Source: Chloroflexota bacterium (GTDB lineage Bacteria > Chloroflexota > UBA6077 > JACCZL01). From it: a stretch of 7,285 nt of DNA. Position 1 is the stretch's first letter, and every line of letters starts with the position of its first letter. Below the pieces are notes generated by a model, which saw only the letters and a list, made by a program, of their open reading frames with translations, did not search any database and was not told where the DNA came from. The stretch is taken from positions 1 to 7,285 of the forward strand of contig JADLFM010000091.1 of NCBI GenBank assembly GCA_020845495.1, read 5' to 3'. Positions 1 to 4,513 of the stretch are shown piece after piece. Made by a program: the position numbers and the translations under genes.

Positions 1-220
1 CCTTGGCCAGCGGCTCCTCGGTGGCCGGGTTGATGACGGTGAAGGTCTTCCTCGGCTTCGAGCGCACGAACTGGTTGCCGATGAACAGCCCGTACTCCGG
101 CTCGATGCGGACGTGGTCCGTCGACTCGGGGGCGGCGGCGTACTCCCACGGAACCTCGCCCGCGGCGAGGCCCCACGAGGCTGGGGCCGGGCGTGACTCG
201 GGCTTCTTGGTGAGGGTCAT
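1..220 (-). CDS. Aldehyde dehydrogenase family protein, N-terminal part (cut by left edge)
   Basis: This is the first 73 codons of an NAD(P)-dependent aldehyde dehydrogenase, an enzyme that oxidises an aldehyde to the acid; the substrate cannot be read from this part. The visible protein begins MTLTKKPESRPAP, continues with WEYAAAPES, and then carries the typical ALDH entry segment EYGLFIGNQFVRS followed by TFTVINPATEEPLAK. From memory, a stretch like WEYAxAPES before YGLFI resembles actinobacterial-type ALDHs that are often found near deoC; this is recall, not a search. The Rossmann fold and catalytic Cys and Glu lie outside the window. I chose the ATG at 220 because the ALDH homology begins well after it and an extended -10 box precedes it. 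An in-frame ATG at 280, overlapping the mod stop codon as ATGA, would add 20 residues (MTDTAASVAG...) and couple translation to mod. It is probably a housekeeping gene flanking the defence genes. Confidence 0.85.
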   Translation of the reverse strand, partial: MTLTKKPESRPAPASWGLAAGEVPWEYAAAPESTDHVRIEPEYGLFIGNQFVRSKPRKTFTVINPATEEPLAK

Positions 221-230
221 GTTGGCTTCG

Positions 231-239
231 ATTATCCCA
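231..239 (-). promoter_or_regulatory. Candidate extended -10 promoter for the aldehyde dehydrogenase
   Basis: On the minus strand this reads TGGGATAAT, that is TGn followed by GATAAT, a five-of-six match to TATAAT with an extended -10 TG. Ten bases separate it from the ATG at 220, so transcription would begin within about 2-4 nt of the start codon. The region 17 bp upstream (GTGGCC) is a poor -35. It would free the ALDH from read-through of mod. Confidence 0.4.
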
Positions 240-276
240 CGACTCCTCGATCCGGCCACGCTGGCGGCCGTGTCAG

Positions 277-2247
277 TCATCGGTCGATGACCACGAGCAC
301 CTCTTCGCCGAGCATGTCCGTGATCTTCACCGCCAATGGCGCCGATGAGCCGGGCGGCAGTTCCAGCTCATACGTTCCGGCGACGAGGTCCGACTTGCGC
401 TCCGGGATGTCGGCGACGACCACGTTGAAGACTCCCCCATCGTAGGCGGTGTCGATCATCACGCTGTCGACCATCGAGCGCCAGTCGGTCACCTGCGGCG
501 ACAGGACGCCATCGGTCTGGGACAGGCGCTCGAGAATGGACGGACTGATGAAGTCGTCGATGACCAGCGTTGAGCCGTCCAGCCGCACGCGGGCCGATGC
601 CGGCCGGTGCTCGAAGAACCGTCCGTACTTCGGGTCGCTGCGCAACTCGACGATCCGCATCCTGTTCACCGGACGGCCGCGGTTGTAGTCGTCGAGCCAC
701 GTCGCGCAGGCAATCTCCATCCCGAGCGCCACGAGGACCACGTTGCGCTCCTCCCCCGGCCGCGCGTCGAGCTCGGCGACCACCGCCTCCAGGTCGGGCG
801 GCCCGACCGGATGATTGAAGGCCACGATCTTGACCAGCTCCGTGCCGAGCGTGCCGTCGAAGAACGGATCGGCCTTCGTGCGCTCGACGCCGAGGTGCTC
901 GCAAGCCAGGTTGACCGCCTCGTTGTGCTGAATCGCCAGGTCGTAGTCGTTGACGCGCCACGTCGTGAAGCTCAACTGCGCCGGAAACGGTGGCGCGTCG
1001 TCAACATCGGTCAGGAGCTTCTGCTGCGCAGAGACCGATGCGGACGCCTGCTCCTCCATGATGCCCGCCAGGCGCTTGATGGTGGTCTGGATGGCGCCCT
1101 TGTTGATGTCGGCACCGATCCACCGCCGCCCGAGCTTCTGCGCCACCGCCGCCGTCGTCCCTGACCCGATGAAGCAGTCCAGCACGATGTCCCCCGGATT
1201 CGACGAGGCCCGAATGATCCGGTCTAGCAGCGCCGCTGGCTTCTGCGTCGGGAATGCCTGATCCTCATCATCCGACAGGTGCATCGCGTCGGAAATGTCT
1301 GTCCACACATCCCCGAGCAGGATGTCCTCCACGATCGAGTCGCCGTCAGCGCGAGCGTAGTACTTGATCCGTATGCCTCCGGTTCGTGTGCGATGGATGC
1401 GGCCCTCCGCTTCGAGCTCTGAGACGCTCTCGTCTGTGTAGTTACCTCGAGGGGCGGTCTTGAACCAACCGCGCTCGTCTTCTCGAAGCCCGGCATCGCG
1501 AGCCTTTGCCACCGGCGTGCGGCGCTCCAGTCGGGCACCGTGATAAGTGTGGCTTTGGCCTTTCCGGTACCAGATAACCGTGTCGTGATTCCTTGGGAAC
1601 TGGGCCGAGTTCGCCTTGCCTCCTCGGGCGGATTCCCCATACGCCCAGATGGCCTCAGCCAGGTACGATTCAGGGCCAAACACCTCGTCCATGACAAGCC
1701 GCAGCATGTGGACCCTGCGGTAGTCGACGTGGAGGAAGATGGAACCGGACACCGCCAATAGCTCCTTGAGGAGGAGCAGGCGCTCGTACATGAACTGGAG
1801 GTAGGTGTCGTTGGCCCAGATGTCGGTGTACTGGATCTGCTCGCCCAGGGTGTATGACTCGCCGTCGAGCCGGGCCGTGCCTGACGCGCCGCGCAGCTGC
1901 ACGCGGCGCACGTAGTCGGCGCCCGAGTCGAACGGCGGATCGATGTAGACCAAGTCCACCTTGCCGCGGAAGCCGTTGGCCAGCAGGTGGGCCAGGACCT
2001 CCTTGTTGTCGCCGTGGAACAGGAGGCCGCCGCGGTCGTATCGGTCCGGCCATTCGGACCAGTCGACCTCCCGATTGACCGATCCCCCCGCGCTGAAGCG
2101 CTCGATGAGCTGGGCGGGGAAGGCACGGACCTCGCGCAGGGGGCGCTTGCCGACCCAGGACAGCATCGGCCGGCCCTTCGCGGCCGCGATCTTCACCGAT
2201 GCGGCCTGCGTGGTGGTCGAGCGCGTACCCTTTGTCTGCGCCGTCAT
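277..2247 (-). CDS. mod: Type III-like site-specific DNA-methyltransferase (Mod), adenine-specific, beta class
   Basis: This 656-residue protein transfers a methyl group from S-adenosylmethionine to DNA, most likely to adenine N6, and so protects host sites from the Res subunit encoded upstream. The catalytic motif IV is DPPF at residues 103-106, preceded by LLFHGDNKEVL (75-85) and VDLVYI. The SAM-binding motif I is VLDCFIGSGTT at 355-365, and FPTQKP at 332-337 is motif X. The order IV then I defines the beta class used by type III Mod subunits. The region between them (about 195-315) should hold the target recognition domain. About 230 further residues (425-656) follow the catalytic core and I cannot name that domain. 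I chose ATG 2247 because MTAQTKGTRS lies 6 nt after a -10-like box. The frame stays open to 2385, but that extension overlaps the ATPase gene and looks non-conserved. DPPF instead of the commoner DPPY is a tolerated variant of motif IV. The stop at 277-279 overlaps a possible ALDH start at 280. Confidence 0.93.
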   Translation of the reverse strand: MTAQTKGTRSTTTQAASVKIAAAKGRPMLSWVGKRPLREVRAFPAQLIERFSAGGSVNREVDWSEWPDRYDRGGLLFHGDNKEVLAHLLANGFRGKVDLVYIDPPFDSGADYVRRVQLRGASGTARLDGESYTLGEQIQYTDIWANDTYLQFMYERLLLLKELLAVSGSIFLHVDYRRVHMLRLVMDEVFGPESYLAEAIWAYGESARGGKANSAQFPRNHDTVIWYRKGQSHTYHGARLERRTPVAKARDAGLREDERGWFKTAPRGNYTDESVSELEAEGRIHRTRTGGIRIKYYARADGDSIVEDILLGDVWTDISDAMHLSDDEDQAFPTQKPAALLDRIIRASSNPGDIVLDCFIGSGTTAAVAQKLGRRWIGADINKGAIQTTIKRLAGIMEEQASASVSAQQKLLTDVDDAPPFPAQLSFTTWRVNDYDLAIQHNEAVNLACEHLGVERTKADPFFDGTLGTELVKIVAFNHPVGPPDLEAVVAELDARPGEERNVVLVALGMEIACATWLDDYNRGRPVNRMRIVELRSDPKYGRFFEHRPASARVRLDGSTLVIDDFISPSILERLSQTDGVLSPQVTDWRSMVDSVMIDTAYDGGVFNVVVADIPERKSDLVAGTYELELPPGSSAPLAVKITDMLGEEVLVVIDR

Positions 2248-2253
2248 GCCCGT

Positions 2254-2259
2254 AGCGTA
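2254..2259 (-). promoter_or_regulatory. Candidate -10 box (TACGCT) placing the mod transcript start at its ATG
   Basis: The minus strand reads GCTACGCTACGGGC directly before the mod ATG at 2247. TACGCT fits TAnnnT and ends 6 nt before the ATG, so a start site seven positions after its last base falls exactly on the A of ATG, giving a leaderless mRNA. No Shine-Dalgarno sequence is present. No good -35 is visible (CGCCAG at the 17-bp spacing). The whole 43-nt gap after the ATPase gene is otherwise plain GC-rich sequence. Confidence 0.4.
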
Positions 2260-2290
2260 GCGCGCGCGGCGGCCGGCTGGCGGAACTGAG

Positions 2291-3706
2291 TCACCTGCGT
2301 TCGTGTTCGAGGTCTGGCGAAAACAGGTCCCTGAGGCCGATGAGGTCGGCGCCTCCGGCGCGCTGGAGCGCAGGAGAGAAGCCACTACGGGAGAGCAGGA
2401 GGAGGTGAGGTTGATCAGCGGGCAACCTGGCCACCCGCCGCTTCAGGGTGTCGAGCTCGCCGAGGCCCACGGCAGCGCGGGTCCACTTCGCTTCCCCCGC
2501 GAACAGGACCGCTCGTCCTCGAACGCCGACAAGGTCGAGCTCGTCGGTGCTATCCCACCACTCCCCCACTCCCTCGGGTAGCGGGAGCCGACCGACGGCG
2601 GCGGCACGCCACGCAAACTGCCTGGCGACGTGCTCAAAGATGCGGCTGACGTATCGGTCCAGTTCCTCGTCATTGAGCCCTTCGCTGACTCGAGCGGCGG
2701 GCCCGATCGCAATCTGCGCCCGGCGGCGCTCGAGCACGGTGAACGAGAAGCGCAGGTACGGATCAGCGATCCGATAGATCACCTGGCGGTGGCGAAGCTG
2801 ATCGCGCTGCGTGATGGGCACGACCCGCTCGAGGAGCCCCAATTCGACGAGGTTCCGGAGGTTCACCTGAACGTCGGCGGCGCTGCCCAATCCGATCCGC
2901 GTGGCGATCTCACTCGGGCGGACGGCGCCCTCGGCGATTGCTCGGAAGATCGAGCCTCGCCGGCTCACCTCACGAAACTCGGACTCCAGCAGGTACTCCG
3001 CCTCACGGAACAGTTCGCCGTCGGGCGCGAACGCGAGGCGTTCGAGGTTCGACCTCAGTGGGAGATGGTCGTCCAATAGCCTCAGGTAAGCTGGGATCCC
3101 GCCCGCGATCGCGTACGCACGAATGCGGTCCGTGGGCGACCAACGCGGCACGAAGCGCGCGGACTGGTAATAGTCGAGCGGTTCGACGCGCGGCCGAAGC
3201 GTGGCTCGCCCGAACAAGGGCGCTCGCACGCTGACGAGCTGTTCCATCAGGCTTTGGTCGGATCCGGCGAGGACCAGCATCAGGTTCGTTCGTGATCCGG
3301 TTCGATCCCACCAGCGTTGGATGAGTGAGGGCAGCTCGGGAGCCTGCTCCACGAGGTACGGGAACTCGTCAATGATCACGCCGACGCGCCGGCTTCTCGC
3401 GCCGTCCGTCAGCAGGGTCAGAAACGCATCCCAGTCTCCGACTCGCACCTGCGGCGGACGGCCCACCCGGAAGGCGTTGGCGTAGGCGGCAATGTCGCGC
3501 TCGGCATCGCGGAGCTGATCGGCGCGAAGGCGTTGCGCCGCGGCGAGATAGGCGATCCGCTTGCCGCGGCCAAACTGTGTCAGGAGCTCGGACTTGCCGA
3601 CGCGGCGGCGCCCGGCGACCAGCACGAGCTCGGCGCGCCCGGACGACCACGCGGTTTCGAGGGCGTCAAGCTCGCGACGGCGATCGATGAAGCGAGCGGT
3701 GGTCAT
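2291..3706 (-). CDS. ATPase_2 family P-loop ATPase with winged helix and C-terminal DUF234 nuclease-like domain
   Basis: This 471-residue cytosolic protein belongs to the archaeal-type ATPase family (ATPase_2, STAND/AAA-related), which is common in archaea and scattered in bacteria; its cellular role is not established. The Walker A motif is GRRRVGKS (32-39), after the typical opening FIDRRRELDALE. Walker B is VGVIIDEFPYL (108-118, acidic pair D113 and E114). LVLAGSDQSLM (145-154) is a sensor-like strand, and GGIPAYL (202-208) marks the lid region. A winged-helix segment lies at about 250-315 (RPSEIATRIGL, then LVELGLLERV). IADPYLRFSF (313-322) is the usual entry to DUF234. The C-terminus carries ELDLVGV and then GEAKW, with D391, E405 and K407 forming a PD-(D/E)xK-like site, so nuclease activity is plausible. 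The length is normal for the family. The gene sits between the toxin and mod, with 64 nt upstream containing palindromes and 43 nt downstream. The ATG at 3706 has no Shine-Dalgarno sequence. Confidence 0.9.
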   Translation of the reverse strand: MTTARFIDRRRELDALETAWSSGRAELVLVAGRRRVGKSELLTQFGRGKRIAYLAAAQRLRADQLRDAERDIAAYANAFRVGRPPQVRVGDWDAFLTLLTDGARSRRVGVIIDEFPYLVEQAPELPSLIQRWWDRTGSRTNLMLVLAGSDQSLMEQLVSVRAPLFGRATLRPRVEPLDYYQSARFVPRWSPTDRIRAYAIAGGIPAYLRLLDDHLPLRSNLERLAFAPDGELFREAEYLLESEFREVSRRGSIFRAIAEGAVRPSEIATRIGLGSAADVQVNLRNLVELGLLERVVPITQRDQLRHRQVIYRIADPYLRFSFTVLERRRAQIAIGPAARVSEGLNDEELDRYVSRIFEHVARQFAWRAAAVGRLPLPEGVGEWWDSTDELDLVGVRGRAVLFAGEAKWTRAAVGLGELDTLKRRVARLPADQPHLLLLSRSGFSPALQRAGGADLIGLRDLFSPDLEHERR

Positions 3707-3711
3707 ACTGC

Positions 3712-3737
3712 TTCATTGAATCAAGTTTCACTGAAAC
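3712..3737. promoter_or_regulatory. Cluster of palindromes (two TTCAnTGAA sites), candidate operator of the ATPase gene
   Basis: Directly upstream of the ATPase ATG lie two copies of TTCAnTGAA, at 3712-3720 (TTCATTGAA) and 3727-3735 (TTCACTGAA), 15 bp apart from start to start. The second extends to a perfect 13-bp palindrome, GTTTCACTGAAAC (3725-3737). A further perfect palindrome, TTGAATCAA, sits at 3716-3724 between them. The 26-bp patch is about 70% A+T in otherwise GC-rich DNA. It covers the expected 5' leader, so a bound protein would block transcription or translation initiation. The binder is unknown; the winged helix of the ATPase itself is one candidate. Confidence 0.6.
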
Positions 3738-3739
3738 GC

Positions 3740-3745
3740 ACAATA
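3740..3745 (-). promoter_or_regulatory. Possible -10 box (TATTGT) for the ATPase gene
   Basis: The minus strand reads CACTATTGTGCG just upstream of the palindromes. TATTGT matches four of six -10 positions and would start a transcript near 3733, inside the 13-bp palindrome, with a leader of about 27 nt. No -35 at a normal distance is convincing; TTGAAC at 3760-3755 is only 9 bp away. This is a weak call, supported mainly by its position relative to the palindromes. Confidence 0.25.
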
Positions 3746-3763
3746 GTGAGACCTGTTCAAGCT

Positions 3764-3780
3764 CCTGCTATCACAGCAGG
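3764..3780 (-). other. Small stem-loop spanning the toxin gene stop codon
   Basis: CCTGCT (3764-3769) and AGCAGG (3775-3780) form a perfect 6-bp stem with a 5-nt loop. The toxin stop codon (3773-3771) lies in the loop. There is no T-run downstream on the minus strand, so it is not a standard intrinsic terminator. It could still reduce read-through from the toxin-antitoxin pair into the ATPase gene, or protect the mRNA 3' end. Confidence 0.35.
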
Positions 3781-4175
3781 CGGACCGGTACGGTCGTCGA
3801 GGCGAAGTGGGCGTCGAAGGTGATGATCTGTTCACAGCCGGCCCGCTCGGCGGCCGCCGCGACGATGGCATCGGGAATGCGGCGCGCGGAGGACGCAATG
3901 GACCGGCGCACCGCGGCGATCGTCTGCGCCTGATCCGCATCGGTCAGGGTCACGTTCTCGCGCAGGAGGAACTCGACGAGCAGGTTCCCCACCACGGGGT
4001 TGGCGAGTCCGTAGTCGCCGCGCAGGACGTGGACGGCCTCGAGCAGGACCGCCGTCGACACGACCAGCTCCACGTCGGAGTCGATGATCCGCGCCGCCGC
4101 CAGCGCGCGTGGCGGATCGTCATCGGTGAAGTAGCGGATGAGCACGCCGGTGTCGCAGAAGATCCTCGGTGCCAT
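3771..4175 (-). CDS. vapC: PIN-domain toxin (VapC-like ribonuclease)
   Basis: This 134-residue protein has the length and fold signature of a VapC-type PIN-domain endoribonuclease, the toxin of type II toxin-antitoxin pairs, which cuts RNA using Mg2+ held by acidic residues. The expected residues are visible: D8 in FCDTGVLIRYF, E46 in TAVLLEAVHVLR, D102 in RIPDAIVAAAA and D121 in ITFDAHF. The catalytic site therefore looks intact and the toxin is probably active. The ATG at 4175 shares one base with the stop codon of the antitoxin gene (TGATG), which implies translational coupling with the antitoxin made first. The frame stays open upstream to 4268, but those 31 residues lie inside the antitoxin gene and do not resemble a PIN domain. 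The RNA target cannot be predicted. Confidence 0.92.
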   Translation of the reverse strand: MAPRIFCDTGVLIRYFTDDDPPRALAAARIIDSDVELVVSTAVLLEAVHVLRGDYGLANPVVGNLLVEFLLRENVTLTDADQAQTIAAVRRSIASSARRIPDAIVAAAAERAGCEQIITFDAHFASTTVPVRLL

Positions 4176-4471
4176 CAGCCCGGCCGATGTCGTTCGCTGT
4201 CTTCGCGGAGGGCATCGGTGATCTCCCGGGATCGCATGGCCCAGGCGCGGTCCTTCACCGCGGCCCAATCGGTGATCGGCTCAACGGAGCCTTCGAGGTG
4301 CGGACGGAGGACGCCGAGCATGGACCGGTTATGCCGGCGTGGGATGAAGTCCACCACCAGCCGGCCGTTCTCGACGCGCTCGACGGCGAGATCACCCGGC
4401 GCGAGCCCAAGCTCGTCGCGCCACCGCTTCTCGACGGTGATCTGGAACCGCTCCCCGACGATGTTGGCCAT
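4175..4471 (-). CDS. vapB: AbrB/MazE-fold antitoxin (VapB-like)
   Basis: This 98-residue protein should bind and inhibit the PIN toxin encoded immediately downstream and repress the shared promoter. Residues 1-45 form an AbrB/SpoVT-like swapped-hairpin DNA-binding domain: MANIVGERFQITVEKRWRDE, then LGLAPGDLAVERVENGRLVV, which matches the usual pattern of beta strand, helix, LGL.PGD and a second hairpin. The C-terminal half (DWAAVKDRAWAMRSREITDALRE, about 68-90) is charged and probably helical, as expected for the toxin-binding tail. I chose the ATG at 4471 because AbrB domains normally begin a few residues before the first strand and because a promoter is positioned to start there. A TTG at 4513 would add 14 residues (MLLTYEPIIRILKE) but would abut the res stop codon and run through that promoter. 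AAGGAG touches the ATG with no spacing, so it is unlikely to act as a ribosome site. Confidence 0.88.
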   Translation of the reverse strand: MANIVGERFQITVEKRWRDELGLAPGDLAVERVENGRLVVDFIPRRHNRSMLGVLRPHLEGSVEPITDWAAVKDRAWAMRSREITDALREDSERHRPG

Positions 4472-4478
4472 CTCCTTG

Positions 4479-4507
4479 AGTATGCGGATGATCGGTTCAT
4501 ACGTCAA
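4479..4507 (-). promoter_or_regulatory. Sigma70-type promoter of the toxin-antitoxin pair, leaderless
   Basis: On the minus strand the -35 box TTGACG (4507-4502, five of six) is followed by exactly 17 bp and then the -10 box CATACT (4484-4479, four of six). The predicted start is 4472 or 4471, the base before or the first base of the antitoxin ATG. It lies in the 42-nt gap after the res stop codon, so the pair can be expressed independently of res. This is the best promoter in the window. Self-repression by the antitoxin-toxin complex would be usual for the family, but I see no clear operator palindrome here. Confidence 0.6.
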
Positions 4508-4513
4508 TAGCAA

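Noticed and set aside
3..290. Plus-strand open frame at the left edge
   Set aside because: The opposite strand encodes a clear aldehyde dehydrogenase N-terminus through the same bases.
607..1164. Plus-strand open frame of 185 codons antisense to mod
   Set aside because: The product is a repetitive Arg/Val/Leu-rich translation of the opposite strand with no recognisable domain.
1224..2126. Minus-strand frame of 300 codons inside mod
   Set aside because: It is an alternative frame of the same DNA, dominated by Ser, Thr and Arg; the mod frame carries DPPF and the other methyltransferase motifs.
2248..2385. Upstream extension of the Mod reading frame (46 more residues starting MASLLRSS)
   Set aside because: It overlaps the 3' end of the ATPase gene, is low in recognisable motifs, and a better start at 2247 follows a -10-like box.
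4176..4268. Upstream extension of the PIN toxin frame (31 residues, rich in Arg and Pro)
   Set aside because: It lies wholly inside the antitoxin gene and does not match a PIN N-terminus; MAPRIFCDTG at 4175 does.
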